Assembly (NCBI RefSeq): GCF_014109825.1
Contig: NZ_CP059576.1
Location: forward strand, 1,225,001 to 1,289,000
Source of the DNA: Legionella sp. PC997
GTDB lineage: Bacteria > Pseudomonadota > Gammaproteobacteria > Legionellales > Legionellaceae
Direction: 5' to 3'
Length of the DNA stretch: 64,000 bases
The notes beneath the pieces were generated by a model that ran no database searches, was not told the origin of the DNA, and saw only the letters and a program-made list of their open reading frames with translations. Shown piece after piece: positions 28,486 to 38,529 of the stretch; the stretch's first letter is position 1, and each line of letters starts with the position of its first letter. Both the position numbers and the translations under genes were made by a program.

Positions 28486-29762
28486 GCGTTGTGTGGTGCA
28501 ACACGGATAATGAAGCAGATAAAAAAACTTTTCGCGGCTTGGGTCTGTTGCCAACACAGCGATTTCAAATCGAGAATCGGCCTGCTGCCATCAAAATTGA
28601 AGAGAGATTTTCTACCGAGGACCTGCAAATTCTCAATCATTATACCGGCCCAGTAGTTTGGGATTTTAACTTATCATTACGGAAGGATGGTGAGGAGAAA
28701 AGGGGTACTGTAAGATTTTCTTTTGCCGATGTTTTGGTGCTGAATACACGTGAAGCTGAAGTCATTTTAAATGGCCAAGTAGACACGCACCAAGCCATGC
28801 AAGAGGCGGCACATAAACTGCTAGCTTTTGGCGCTAAAAGTGTATTTCTCTTAGGATCGACTATGCAGAAATCCTCACGTCAGCATGATTATTGGACCAA
28901 TGGAACCACTTCTTTTTGGCTCACTCAAAATCGTGTTTCTGATTCAAAATATCCAGAACTTCGTTCGATTCTCTCCGCGGCAATTACTGGTGCACTGGCT
29001 CTTGGCCATTTACTTGAAGATGCATTAATCATTGCAAAAATGTATGTTCATCAGGCAGTACGTCGAGGACAAAATAATGTTTATTATGGAGCTTTTCCAG
29101 AAGATGAAGCAGATTTACCTTATCTTGCTTCCGAACCATTATACGATCCACCGCAACCATTTAAGCCATGTCATCGTTTAGGTCTTTATCCAGTGGTTGA
29201 TCGGTTTTCTTGGGTAGAACGGCTTTTGAATCTTGGAGTCAAAACCATTCAATTACGGGTTAAAGAACAAACTAAAAGCCTAGAAGAAGAAATGCGGCGA
29301 AGTATCGCCCTGGCTAAAAAGTATCAGGCAACTCTATTTATAAATGATTACTGGGAAATGGCTTTAGAGTTAAATGCTGAAGCAGTGCATTTAGGACAAT
29401 CCGATTTGGATACTGCAGATCTTGAGGCACTTAGAAAGCAGGGGATTTTGCTGGGAGTGAGTACTCATTGTTACTACGAAGTCGCACGAGCGCATGCACT
29501 GCGTCCTTCATATATTGCAATTGGCCCTATTTTTCCAACAACAAGCAAAGTAATGTCTTTTACCGCCCAAGGCATTGAAGGCTTACAACGTTGGACCCGT
29601 ACCTTACATTATCCTTTAGTCGCTATAGGAGGAATTAATATTGAGCGTATGCCTGCTGTAGTGGCTACCGGTATCCAAGGTGTTGCTCTTATTTCTGCAA
29701 TTACAGAAGCAGAAGATCCACAACAATCCACCCTAAAGCTTTTAAATTTAATGGAACAATGA
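28482..29762 (+). CDS. thiE: Fused ThiD-like/ThiE protein (thiamine phosphate synthase)
   Basis: 426 residues from the ATG at 28482. Residues about 232-426 are a complete Thi[58 protein letters not shown] and VAIGGIN. Residues 1-230 resemble ThiD in the middle ([55 protein letters not shown]), but the N-terminal SGGGAG-type loop is missing and the catalytic GTGC loop is replaced by the [12 protein letters not shown] segment (residues 159-170). The kinase half may therefore be inactive or altered. Coupling of HMP-PP to thiazole phosphate is well supported. Confidence 0.85.
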   Translation: MSVVWCNTDNEADKKTFRGLGLLPTQRFQIENRPAAIKIEERFSTEDLQILNHYTGPVVWDFNLSLRKDGEEKRGTVRFSFADVLVLNTREAEVILNGQVDTHQAMQEAAHKLLAFGAKSVFLLGSTMQKSSRQHDYWTNGTTSFWLTQNRVSDSKYPELRSILSAAITGALALGHLLEDALIIAKMYVHQAVRRGQNNVYYGAFPEDEADLPYLASEPLYDPPQPFKPCHRLGLYPVVDRFSWVERLLNLGVKTIQLRVKEQTKSLEEEMRRSIALAKKYQATLFINDYWEMALELNAEAVHLGQSDLDTADLEALRKQGILLGVSTHCYYEVARAHALRPSYIAIGPIFPTTSKVMSFTAQGIEGLQRWTRTLHYPLVAIGGINIERMPAVVATGIQGVALISAITEAEDPQQSTLKLLNLMEQ

Positions 29763-29771
29763 GGGCTGAGT

Positions 29772-30866
29772 ATGTCTGTTTCATCCGAGGTACAACGCTA
29801 TATACAGCAAATAAAATTAGAAGAGATAGGTCTTCAAGGACAAGAAAAACTCCAAAGAGCACGTGTATTATGTGTTGGCGCGGGAGGAATTGGAGCGACG
29901 TTACTCCCGTACCTTGCTGGTGCTGGGGTAGGGAATTTAGGCATAATTGATGATGATGTTATTGAGGAAAGTAATTTACATCGGCAAATACTTTACCAAG
30001 AAAAAGACATCCACCAACTAAAAGCAGCCACTGCAAAACTGAAATTAGAGGCTTTGAATTCAAATATTAACATCCAATCTTATGACGTTCGTTTAAGTGA
30101 TGAGAACGCAAAAGGTATCATTTCACAATATGATCTTGTAGCTGACTGCTCGGATAATTTTTATACTCGTTACCTGACTCACGATATTTGCTATCGGTTG
30201 CAAAAACCTTACGTTTATGCCAGCGCTTACCAATTTCAAGGTCATTGTTCCTTGTTTTATGGTAAAGAGAACCCATGTTTACACTGTTTATTTCCAGTAA
30301 TCCCCGATTCAGTTGGAAATTGTCAGACTGGTGGGGTTTTAGGGACTCTTCCTGGTTTGCTCGGGATCATGCAAGCGACAGAAATTATTAAATGGATCAC
30401 CCAAAGTGGTGTTTCTCTATTGAATCGTTTGCTGTGGATAGATTTTCTATCGATGGAGATAAAAAAGATTCATTTGGTAAAAAATAAACAATGTCAGTTC
30501 TGTGTTTACGACCAAACAATGGAAAAAAGTGTTTTTTCTCAATGCGTATCCTCCTATGAGATGGAGTCTTTTGCAGTTTCCTCACATGCATTACCCGGCT
30601 TTTTACAACAAAATACTGACGCATTATTGCTGGATGTAAGAACAGAGACAGAACACAGAAATTATAATTTAGGAGGACGATTCATTCCCTTGGCTGAGTT
30701 GCCAGACCGCCTTGATGAATTAAATCCTCTACAACCCACTCTCGTTTATTGCCAATCAGGTCAAAGAAGTAAGCGAGCTTGGATGCTATTAAGACAGGCT
30801 GGCTTTCGCACCATTTACCATTTAGCTAATGGACTAGGTTCTATGACGGACGTAAAACTGGGCTAA
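29772..30866 (+). CDS. thiF: ThiF/MoeB-type adenylyltransferase with rhodanese domain
   Basis: 364 residues. The N-terminal E1-like domain has GAGGIGATLLPYLAGAG, IIDDDVIEESNLHRQ, DCSDNFYTRY and a zinc site with CLHC and CQFC. NCQTGGVLGTLPG holds the Cys that corresponds to the acyl-disulfide residue in ThiF. The C-terminal rhodanese domain (from about residue 270) ends with the active-site loop CQSGQRS. It activates the ThiS C-terminus and can pass sulfur. Last gene of the thi operon; nine bases after thiDE. Confidence 0.92.
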   Translation: MSVSSEVQRYIQQIKLEEIGLQGQEKLQRARVLCVGAGGIGATLLPYLAGAGVGNLGIIDDDVIEESNLHRQILYQEKDIHQLKAATAKLKLEALNSNINIQSYDVRLSDENAKGIISQYDLVADCSDNFYTRYLTHDICYRLQKPYVYASAYQFQGHCSLFYGKENPCLHCLFPVIPDSVGNCQTGGVLGTLPGLLGIMQATEIIKWITQSGVSLLNRLLWIDFLSMEIKKIHLVKNKQCQFCVYDQTMEKSVFSQCVSSYEMESFAVSSHALPGFLQQNTDALLLDVRTETEHRNYNLGGRFIPLAELPDRLDELNPLQPTLVYCQSGQRSKRAWMLLRQAGFRTIYHLANGLGSMTDVKLG

Positions 30867-31126
30867 CTAAAGATTCTACTCGCGTAACTCTATGCTGCCT
30901 AAGGCTACACTTTGATAACATTGGAATGGAAGAAAAATTTTTTTTTATGAATAGTCCTTAGATTTGCTCATTTGAATTTCTTTTTAATAGTTCGAGAGAA
31001 TTATAGTTCAAAATAAAAACCGCTATTGTGAAAAACTGTTTTAATTTCCGCGTTGATTCATTTACCTTAAGACCAATTCCCTATATGATGTCACGCGATT
31101 ATCAATAGTAGATTAAAGGAGACAAT

Positions 31127-31462
31127 ATGAGTTTTTTTATTAGTGATGCTCTAGCTGCAGCGGGGACTACAGCAGCGCCTCAAGCAGATGGAAGCTTTTC
31201 GCTCATTATGATCGCCGCTATTTTTGTGTTGTTCTACTTTATGCTTATAAGACCCCAAAACAAAAGAGCAAAAGAACACCGTGATTTAATAAGCCGCTTA
31301 AAGAAAGGCGATGAGATTATTACTTCAGGCGGTATATTAGCTAAAGTAGTTAGTCTAGACGAGCAATACATGAAAATCAGCCTTGCTGAAGGTGTAGAGA
31401 TTAATATACAAAGAGGTGCAGTGAGCACGGTATTGCCCAAAGGCACTTTAAAATCGCTTTAA
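31127..31462 (+). CDS. yajC: Sec translocon accessory subunit YajC
   Basis: 111 residues with one membrane segment (about 25-45, IMIAAIFVLFYFMLIRPQNKR) followed by the conserved basic region KEHRDLISRLKKGDEIITSGG. It joins SecDF at the inner membrane. GGAG precedes the ATG. It normally lies next to tgt; here the thi operon lies between. Confidence 0.97.
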   Translation: MSFFISDALAAAGTTAAPQADGSFSLIMIAAIFVLFYFMLIRPQNKRAKEHRDLISRLKKGDEIITSGGILAKVVSLDEQYMKISLAEGVEINIQRGAVSTVLPKGTLKSL

Positions 31463-31480
31463 GAAGGTCAGGACACGGAA

Positions 31481-33337
31481 ATGCAAAATAAATATCCTTT
31501 ATGGAAAAACCTGCTGCTGATTATTATTGCAGTTGTTGGGTTTATTTACGCTATACCTAATTTGTATACAGAAAATCCTGTAGTACAAATTTCGTCTGAA
31601 ACACCTGTGGATTATGATGAATTAAAAAACCAGGTAGAAGATATCTTAAAAAAAGGTAATCTACCGTATAAATCACTCATTACTCAAGCTGAGTCAGTTG
31701 AAGTTGTGTTCTCATCAACAGATTCACAGTTGTTAGCTCGCGATTCAATTAAGAATGCTTTGGGATCTCAATACACTGTAGCCTTGAATTTGGCTCCATC
31801 CACACCAAGATGGTTAGACTCTATTCGTGCAGCCCCAATGAAACAAGGTCTTGACTTACGAGGAGGAGTACACTTCCTGTTAGAGGTTGATGTGGAAAGT
31901 GTGATAAGCCGCCGTTATGAAGGAGTAATGAAAAACATTAGTCAAGAATTGCGAGAGCTTGGAATTCGATATACCGGTATTCGTTATGTAGCAGACAAGG
32001 GGATAAATTTACATTTCCGTGATAGTGAGTCAACGAATAATGCCTATTTGGGTTTAAAGGAAAAAATGCCTGATCTCGTTTTTGTTAAAAGTAAAACAGG
32101 CAATGAAATTTTAATATCGATTTCACCCGTTGAGTTGAACAATACGCGTCAAAACACCATTGAACAAACAATGAGTATTTTACGAAATCGAGTCAATGAA
32201 CTAGGAGTTGGTGAAGCGGTAGTACAACAACAAGGGGCAACTCGTGTTGCTGTTGACTTACCTGGAATTCAAGATGCAGCCCGTGCTAAGCAAATTCTTG
32301 GTGGAACTGCAACCTTGCAATTTTATATGGTGGATCAGGATAATGATCCGCAAATTGCAAAACAAACTGGAGCCATACCCGTCAATGATAAGTTACTGGT
32401 AATGGATGGACATCCTATTCTGTTAAAAAGACAAGTGGTATTGAGTGGCGATTCAATTACCTCAGCAGTTTCCAGTTATGATCAGCAGACGGCTACTCCT
32501 GCAGTACAAATACAACTCGGTGGGGGCGGAGAAAGTTTGTTTACCAAAGTAACTCGCGAAAATATTGGTAAACGTATGGCTATTGTCTATGTTGAAACAA
32601 AAAATTCCATACAAACTGTAAATGGAGTGGAGAAAAGAGTTACACATAGAGAAGAGCGTGTTATTAGTGCGCCAGTTATTCAAAATGCTTTAGGAAATAA
32701 TTTCCAGATTACTGGTCTTACGGATAGTAAAGAAGCAAGTAATTTAGCTTTATTGCTTCGAGCAGGGGCGTTGCCTGCTGCGATCTATCCCATAGAAGAA
32801 CGCACCGTCGGACCAACTTTAGGTAAAGAAAATATCCGTAGAGGTATAATTTCACTACAAGTTGGCATGGGCTTAATCTTAGTATTGATGCTGGTTTATT
32901 ACCGTTTTTTCGGTCTCATCGCTAATATTGCGCTACTGCTTAACCTAGTTCTACTTTGTGCTTTACTCTCGGTGATTGACGCAACGTTAACGCTTCCAGG
33001 TATAGCCGGAATTGTATTAACGGTGGGTATGGCAGTAGATGCGAACGTACTGATTTATGAGCGTATTCGTGAAGAATTACGGCATGGATTATCACCCCAG
33101 GCTGCAATTAATGCGGGATATGAGCGTGCATTTTCTACGATTCTTGACGCGAACGTCACCACCTTAATCGTAGCAATCATTTTGTTTGCTGTGGGTACAG
33201 GACCTGTACGTGGATTTGCTGTAACGCTTTCTTTAGGATTGTTGACCTCCATGTTAACGGGTATCACTTACACCCGAGGGATTGTAAATTGGTACTATGG
33301 TGGTCGGGCTGTTAAGAAATTATCTATTGGTATTTAA
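31481..33337 (+). CDS. secD: Protein translocase subunit SecD
   Basis: 618 residues. One N-terminal membrane helix, then the large periplasmic P1 domain with the D1 motif GLDLRGGVHFLLEVD, NRVNELGVGEAVVQQQG, and LRAGALPAAI before the C-terminal five-helix bundle with GMAVDANVLIYERIREE (D4-type motif) and a GTGPVRGFAVTLSLG loop. It couples proton flow to late steps of Sec export. Forms the yajC-secD-secF operon. Confidence 0.97.
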   Translation: MQNKYPLWKNLLLIIIAVVGFIYAIPNLYTENPVVQISSETPVDYDELKNQVEDILKKGNLPYKSLITQAESVEVVFSSTDSQLLARDSIKNALGSQYTVALNLAPSTPRWLDSIRAAPMKQGLDLRGGVHFLLEVDVESVISRRYEGVMKNISQELRELGIRYTGIRYVADKGINLHFRDSESTNNAYLGLKEKMPDLVFVKSKTGNEILISISPVELNNTRQNTIEQTMSILRNRVNELGVGEAVVQQQGATRVAVDLPGIQDAARAKQILGGTATLQFYMVDQDNDPQIAKQTGAIPVNDKLLVMDGHPILLKRQVVLSGDSITSAVSSYDQQTATPAVQIQLGGGGESLFTKVTRENIGKRMAIVYVETKNSIQTVNGVEKRVTHREERVISAPVIQNALGNNFQITGLTDSKEASNLALLLRAGALPAAIYPIEERTVGPTLGKENIRRGIISLQVGMGLILVLMLVYYRFFGLIANIALLLNLVLLCALLSVIDATLTLPGIAGIVLTVGMAVDANVLIYERIREELRHGLSPQAAINAGYERAFSTILDANVTTLIVAIILFAVGTGPVRGFAVTLSLGLLTSMLTGITYTRGIVNWYYGGRAVKKLSIGI

Positions 33338-33349
33338 GGCGAGGCTCAG

Positions 33350-34267
33350 ATGGAATTTTTTAATCCAAATTCAAATGTGGACTTTATGGGTGCTCGTCGT
33401 TGGACGGCGATATTCTCCATATTGATCTTTGTGCTTTCTATAGGTGCTTTAGCGATTCATGGTTTGAAGTGGGGACTTGATTTTACAGGTGGAACTCAAA
33501 TAGAGGTTTCTTATTCCTCAGCTGCAGATCTACCTTCAATTAGGGAAAGCTTGAGTAAGGCAGGATTTAAGGAAGCTCAGGTTGTGAGTTACGGTACTTC
33601 TAAAGATGTATTAATTAGTATTGCTCCTCGAGAAGATAAAGAACAAGCACGCTTGGTTGAGCAGGTCATGAGTGCTCTGCCGGGTGCTTCAAAACAAAGA
33701 GTCGATTTTGTTGGGCCACAAGTCGGACAGGAACTCGCGACAAAAGGAGCCCTAGCTGTTGTTGTTTCTTTGTTAGCAACGATGATTTACATTGCCATGC
33801 GGTTTGAATACCGTTTGGCAGTGAGTTCTGCTGTCGCCTTAGTTCATGACCCTGTGCTGATATTGGGTATCTTTGCTTTTTTTGGTATTGAATTTGATCT
33901 GAAAGCGTTAGCGGGCTTGTTGGCAGTCATCGGTTACTCGTTAAATGATACTATTGTAGTTTTTGATAGGGTGCGTGAAAATTTTGTCAAAATTCGTCGT
34001 TCCAGTTCAATCGAAATTATGAATATTTCGATTAATCAAACTTTATCACGTACCATCATGACATCCATGCTGACGCTTTTTGTGGTGGTTGCTCTGTTTA
34101 TTTATGGAGGAGAAGCTATTCATGGATTCTCCCTGGCATTGATCATTGGTATTGTAATCGGTACGTACTCTTCGATCTATGTAGCAGGCGCTTTAGCAGT
34201 AGCAATGGGCCTTGATCGAAAAGATTTTATGCCCAGTCAGCGCAAAGAAGTGGATAATCGTCCTTAA
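33350..34267 (+). CDS. secF: Protein translocase subunit SecF
   Basis: 305 residues. It has LKWGLDFTGGTQIEV after the first membrane helix, a short periplasmic domain, and the bundle motifs ALVHDPVLILGIFAF, GYSLNDTIVVFDRVREN and QTLSRTIMTS. SecF completes the SecDF channel. It starts 12 bases after secD with GGCGAGG upstream. A strong terminator follows. Confidence 0.97.
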   Translation: MEFFNPNSNVDFMGARRWTAIFSILIFVLSIGALAIHGLKWGLDFTGGTQIEVSYSSAADLPSIRESLSKAGFKEAQVVSYGTSKDVLISIAPREDKEQARLVEQVMSALPGASKQRVDFVGPQVGQELATKGALAVVVSLLATMIYIAMRFEYRLAVSSAVALVHDPVLILGIFAFFGIEFDLKALAGLLAVIGYSLNDTIVVFDRVRENFVKIRRSSSIEIMNISINQTLSRTIMTSMLTLFVVVALFIYGGEAIHGFSLALIIGIVIGTYSSIYVAGALAVAMGLDRKDFMPSQRKEVDNRP

Positions 34268-34302
34268 TAAGAAACCTGGGTAAACGGAGCATAACCCAGG
34301 AG

Positions 34303-34354
34303 CTCGGAAATGCAAGGTATTGCATCGCAATAGAATGCATTTCTGAGTTTTCTC
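34303..34354 (+). terminator. Rho-independent terminator after secF
   Basis: A 12-base stem (34303-34314 with 34336-34347, one G-U pair) is followed by TTTTCTCTT. A second hairpin, CCTGGGT/ACCCAGG, lies just before it (34275-34300). Good candidate for ending the yajC-secD-secF transcript. Confidence 0.75.
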
Positions 34355-34392
34355 TTAATTTTCTAGAATCTCAATAAATTAAATGCAACAAC

Positions 34393-35682
34393 TTATACGA
34401 GGGAGAAGGATCCTCCTATCTCTTCTGCTTCCTCTATTTTTTGAATTTCTTTTGTATCTTTTTCTTGCTCGACATTGGTGGGTTCGGATGCTTGTGTAGA
34501 GCGGCTTGCAAGTTGTTTCTTTAACTCTTCAATTACTTCAGGAGGAATTTGCATGGGAGTTTGACTGTCTTTTATCTCTTCTCCTTCAATACGTATCTCG
34601 CCTTCTTCTGTTATTTCCACAATTTTTTTTGTACACCCTTCAGGTAGAGCATTTTCAGCAACCCATTGAATAGGAATGCCCGCCATGATTGTAGCCCCAT
34701 CCACAATGCGAATCCCATCAATGGGGGCAAGCTCAGGGGTTTTACTGTAGTGACGACTTATGAGGGAGCAAATAGACCAAAGTAAATTATATGCTGCATC
34801 AAATGGAAAACCTACTCCTATCCCTACACCTTGTCCTAGATATCCAGCTGCGGTTCCCATAAGATGCGCTAAACTGATTGTACAAAAAGATGTAAAAAGT
34901 TTGGTGGCAATCACGGGGGCAAAGAGGGCGACACCGGTAGCTCCTGCAGGACTGAAAATCAATAAGGTGCTTCCAACCAGTGCGGTTAATTTAACCCGAG
35001 GAGATATGGCCGTGGTCGAGTTAGTCGCTCCTTCTGCTAGTACGACACCTACAGTAGCTCCTACATAAGCAAAAGCAGCACCAAATAATGGTTGCGTGAT
35101 TGAAATGACGGGAAATTTTTTGATTTGCTCTGGAACTTCTTTTTTATGGCACATTTCGCCTAAATAATCTGCAAACTGTTTCCACTCCCTCTCACTAAAT
35201 GGCTTGAGTCCTTCTTTTTCGAGGAATACATTAGCATGTTCTAGAGCATGGGGCGTTTTTATAAGTCGCTCTGCAGTTAAATAGCATGTTTCTTTATCTT
35301 CCTCATCCAGGAAGTTTTCGTCTGTAACTCCTAAATTATTCTCAATAATGCGGTATAAGGCAGAGTTACGTTTTGAACTTCCGATTTGTGATTGTACATA
35401 AAGACTGGCAGCAATCATAAATCGGGCGGCAATGATATATACTTGCCGTTGTGCTGGGGTTTTGATGTCCTGTTCGCGAAGCAAATGTATTTTAAGAACA
35501 GCGTTTACTTTTTCTAAGAATGAAACCTGTTTATTTCTACTGAGAACATCTGTTCCGCCGAAAAAAATAGGTGTTCCTATCATGGAAGGTTTTTCATTCA
35601 AATCAACATGTTTCTCTTCTTCATAGGTTTTTCGAAGGCGGTTAAATTTTTCAATACGTCCCGGTGTAAGAATAAAGTGCAT
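34393..35682 (-). CDS. Hypothetical protein, Dot/Icm effector candidate
   Basis: 429 residues. Residues 1-190 are hydrophilic and helical; about 195-310 contain several Gly/Ala-rich hydrophobic segments (FGAAFAYVGATVGVVLAEGA, LLIFSPAGATGVALFAPVIA, LGQGVGIGVGFPF), suggesting membrane insertion. The last 35 residues are acidic (EQEKDTKEIQKIEEAEEIGG) and end in hydrophobic SFSLV, which is the E-block arrangement described for Dot/Icm signals. GGGGGAT before the ATG is a good ribosome site. No family recognised; effector status is inference from the tail. Confidence 0.6.
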   Translation of the reverse strand: MHFILTPGRIEKFNRLRKTYEEEKHVDLNEKPSMIGTPIFFGGTDVLSRNKQVSFLEKVNAVLKIHLLREQDIKTPAQRQVYIIAARFMIAASLYVQSQIGSSKRNSALYRIIENNLGVTDENFLDEEDKETCYLTAERLIKTPHALEHANVFLEKEGLKPFSEREWKQFADYLGEMCHKKEVPEQIKKFPVISITQPLFGAAFAYVGATVGVVLAEGATNSTTAISPRVKLTALVGSTLLIFSPAGATGVALFAPVIATKLFTSFCTISLAHLMGTAAGYLGQGVGIGVGFPFDAAYNLLWSICSLISRHYSKTPELAPIDGIRIVDGATIMAGIPIQWVAENALPEGCTKKIVEITEEGEIRIEGEEIKDSQTPMQIPPEVIEELKKQLASRSTQASEPTNVEQEKDTKEIQKIEEAEEIGGSFSLV

Positions 35683-36035
35683 GATATCCCCCGTCCATTG
35701 GCATTCTTGGTATTTGATATACGTGTATAATTCCTTTTGTATATTTTATCTTACTTCGTAATTGTATAAATGCAATGTTATTTGATTATTTTTTACTAAA
35801 TTGCTTCAATATATTGAAAGTTTATATTTTATTTAGTGATTAAGCTTTTGAAATGATGCATTTTTTCAGGATTGTGATACTTTTAACTAAATGACTATCG
35901 TTTGGTGGATGTGCTGGGTATGTAGGTCGTTTAACTTATGTGTAAGTTATGCGCTGCCTTGTTGCCTGGGCTGTATCTTTTACAGGAACAGATAAGGTGA
36001 TTGAATTGATAAATGATATAAAAAAAGTGAGTGTC
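35683..36035. other. Divergent intergenic region
   Basis: About 350 AT-rich bases between the effector candidate and the prenyltransferase gene. I see no RNA or repeat to report; it must hold promoters for both directions. Part of it (from 35949) is open in the prenyltransferase frame, so the exact start of that gene is uncertain. Confidence 0.35.
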
Positions 36036-36884
36036 ATGGAAAGGCTGAAACATTTATTTCTGCTTCTTCGTGTGTCCCACTGGGCCAAAGCTGTCTTTGT
36101 GATGCTGGGATTTTGTTATACACCCACTCCTGGATATTTTATACCTGCTTTACTCGCTTCTTTAGCTTTTTGCTTGATTTCAAGTGCCATATACATTTAT
36201 AACGACATCGAAGATAAAACCGAAGACAGTTTACATCCCCACAAACGACATAGGCCAATAGCAAGTGGAAGCGTTTCTATTTCCGAAGCAATTTTTATGT
36301 TGTTTTTATTGCTCCTCACTGGACTTACTTTAGGTTGGTTAATCTCTAAAAAACTGGCAATTATACTTTGCATTTATTTAGTAATTAATGTGGCCTATAA
36401 CCATCTTTTTAAATTGATTCCAATTGTCGATGTGCTCTGTATTGCTGCAGGGTTTATGCTACGCGTATTGGCAGGGACGGTGGGTATCGGCTTACCCATT
36501 TCTATTTGGTTAATTGTTACTGCAACATTGCTTAGCCTCTTTATTGCTTTAAACAAACGACAAATGGAAATGCAATTAGGCCTTAAGCATGCTACACGTA
36601 AGGTATTGAAAAAATATAATCCTGTAGTGCTTCACTGGCTAATTCTTGTAATTGGTTTTGCCAGTTTCATTACTTACGTTTTTTATATTATTTATGCTCG
36701 AGATGAGTCGTTTTATTTTATGCTAACTGTTCCATTTGCAGCAATTGCATTGTGGCGTTTTGCCTGGCTGGCTACGCAGAACATTGAAAATGATGACCCT
36801 GTTATAGTTTTTTTAAGTGATCGATTATCACGAATCAATCTTTGGTGTTTTGTAGTTTTAACGTTTATGGCTTTGGCTCAATGA
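36036..36884 (+). CDS. UbiA-family polyprenyl-phosphate phosphoribosyltransferase-like protein
   Basis: 282 residues from the ATG at 36036 (MERLKHLFLLLRVSHWAK); the frame is open back to 35949. About eight membrane helices. The first Asp motif is YNDIEDKTED followed by HPHKRHRPIASG, and a second polar motif is ALNKRQMEM. The ND-x-x-D...HP-x-KR-x-RPIA-G pattern is that of decaprenyl-phosphate 5-phosphoribosyltransferase (mycobacterial Rv3806c) rather than ubiquinone or heme prenyltransferases. It would attach phosphoribose to polyprenyl phosphate. Its stop overlaps the start of a GT-C gene. Confidence 0.8.
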   Translation: MERLKHLFLLLRVSHWAKAVFVMLGFCYTPTPGYFIPALLASLAFCLISSAIYIYNDIEDKTEDSLHPHKRHRPIASGSVSISEAIFMLFLLLLTGLTLGWLISKKLAIILCIYLVINVAYNHLFKLIPIVDVLCIAAGFMLRVLAGTVGIGLPISIWLIVTATLLSLFIALNKRQMEMQLGLKHATRKVLKKYNPVVLHWLILVIGFASFITYVFYIIYARDESFYFMLTVPFAAIALWRFAWLATQNIENDDPVIVFLSDRLSRINLWCFVVLTFMALAQ

Positions 36885-38416
36885 AATCTGGGGTGCGTTG
36901 GTATGACAGCATTCTAATTGTTTTATTCATTTATTTATTTATTCTACAGATTCAAGCAATTTGGCCATTTACTATCGATGATATGTATATTTCTTTGCGC
37001 TATGCCAAGCATTGGGCTGCAGGAGAGGGCATATTATGGAATGTGAATACTTCCCCAGTAGAAGGGTATTCTAACTTTAGCTTTGTCGCTTTAGGGGCTT
37101 TAACACTCCTATTAAAAGGTAACCCCGTAATTGTTTTGAAAATGGCTGGACTGTTAGGGCTATTGTTTACCTGTTTCTTCATTTATTTAATTACCAGACT
37201 TTGGCTTTCCACACGAGAATCACTTCTACCCTGTATGGGTTTATTATTTTATAAAGGACAGATTATATGGGCAACGAGTGGCTTGGAAACTGCGGTATAT
37301 GAGTCATTTATATGCGGAGCCGTGTATTGTTGTTTGAGAGGATTGGGATATAACCCTTTTCCTAATGCACGTGCAGCCATAAGAATAGTCTATTTTGTAA
37401 ACGCTGGAATTTTGCTTGCTCTGGCGGGAATGACAAGACCTGAAGCACCTGCATTTATGTTTTTGTTTTTCCTGCTGATGTGTTGGGATAGGCCTAAAGA
37501 AAAAATAGGACAATACGGGTATGGCGTTTTACTATTTTGCCTCACTCTCATATTGTTTTATGGGCCTTATTTTCTTTGGCGTCTTATTTATTTTGGATAT
37601 TTTTTTCCCAACTCAATCTATTGTAAAGGATTATCGCAGTCTTTCCCTTTTTCCTTGGATATTCATTATATCAAATTAATTTGGCCCTTAGCTCTGTTGT
37701 CTTTACCTGCTTGCATCAAGTCTCAGGATAAACGGCATTATTTTTTGTGGTTACCCAGTCTTGTTTATTTAATTATGTTAGCAAAAGCCGATCCTGTAGT
37801 GGCATTTGATAATCGACTCTTTTTACCTGCATTTGTCCTAATTCTTCCTCTGGTCGTACAAGGTATCCGTAGTATAGTTTTTGCATTGAGACAAAAAGAA
37901 GATTTCATTTTTGCATTGCTTTTTTATTTAAGTTTTTTTGTGGTTTTGTTTTTATTTGTGCCAGCCATGAGTTTGGCAGATTACCAGTATTTTAGCCAAA
38001 ATCCAGTTAAAGGAGAACAATTACGTGGCAAGGTAGTAGAGTGGTTAAATAATTATGCATCTCCCAACGATTGGGTGGTTTTAGCGGATAGCGGATTGAT
38101 TCCTTATGCTAGCCCATTAAATTTTATTGACTCATATTGTTTAAACAATGTAACAATGGCTCATTTTCCAGCGGAACACATGTATGAGGAGTTTTGTAAG
38201 GAAGTTCTGCATAAAAAACCCGCATTTATCATTTTAACTTCGCTTATTGAACAAGGAAGAGTAATATATACCCCCAGCGATGTTTGTTTAAAAAAAGCTT
38301 TGAGTAACAATCACGACTATAAATTAAGTAAAGCTTATAAGACCGATAATCGTGATTCAATTTATCGCTATGAAATATATGAAAATTCCTCTTTGTTTTC
38401 ACTTGAAAAGAAATAG
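36881..38416 (+). CDS. GT-C membrane glycosyltransferase, AftB-like
   Basis: 511 residues from the ATG at 36881 (ATGA overlap with the previous stop). About ten membrane helices then a C-terminal soluble domain. The first outer loop has DDMYISLRYAKHW...GEGILWN (Asp33-Asp34) and PVEGYSNF, a pattern shared with terminal arabinofuranosyltransferase AftB and related lipid-linked-sugar enzymes. It should use a polyprenyl-phosphate sugar donor on the periplasmic side. Adjacent to a DPPR-synthase-like gene, as AftB is in mycobacteria. The sugar and acceptor are unknown. Confidence 0.75.
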   Translation: MKSGVRWYDSILIVLFIYLFILQIQAIWPFTIDDMYISLRYAKHWAAGEGILWNVNTSPVEGYSNFSFVALGALTLLLKGNPVIVLKMAGLLGLLFTCFFIYLITRLWLSTRESLLPCMGLLFYKGQIIWATSGLETAVYESFICGAVYCCLRGLGYNPFPNARAAIRIVYFVNAGILLALAGMTRPEAPAFMFLFFLLMCWDRPKEKIGQYGYGVLLFCLTLILFYGPYFLWRLIYFGYFFPNSIYCKGLSQSFPFSLDIHYIKLIWPLALLSLPACIKSQDKRHYFLWLPSLVYLIMLAKADPVVAFDNRLFLPAFVLILPLVVQGIRSIVFALRQKEDFIFALLFYLSFFVVLFLFVPAMSLADYQYFSQNPVKGEQLRGKVVEWLNNYASPNDWVVLADSGLIPYASPLNFIDSYCLNNVTMAHFPAEHMYEEFCKEVLHKKPAFIILTSLIEQGRVIYTPSDVCLKKALSNNHDYKLSKAYKTDNRDSIYRYEIYENSSLFSLEKK

Positions 38417-38529
38417 ATGTGGAATTAATGAATACCTTAGTGCGAAGTGATTTTTGATGAGTTACATATCAACATAGTGTACTATCTTACGATAATAAGA
38501 AAATAAAATGAGTGAAGGATGATTCTTGT

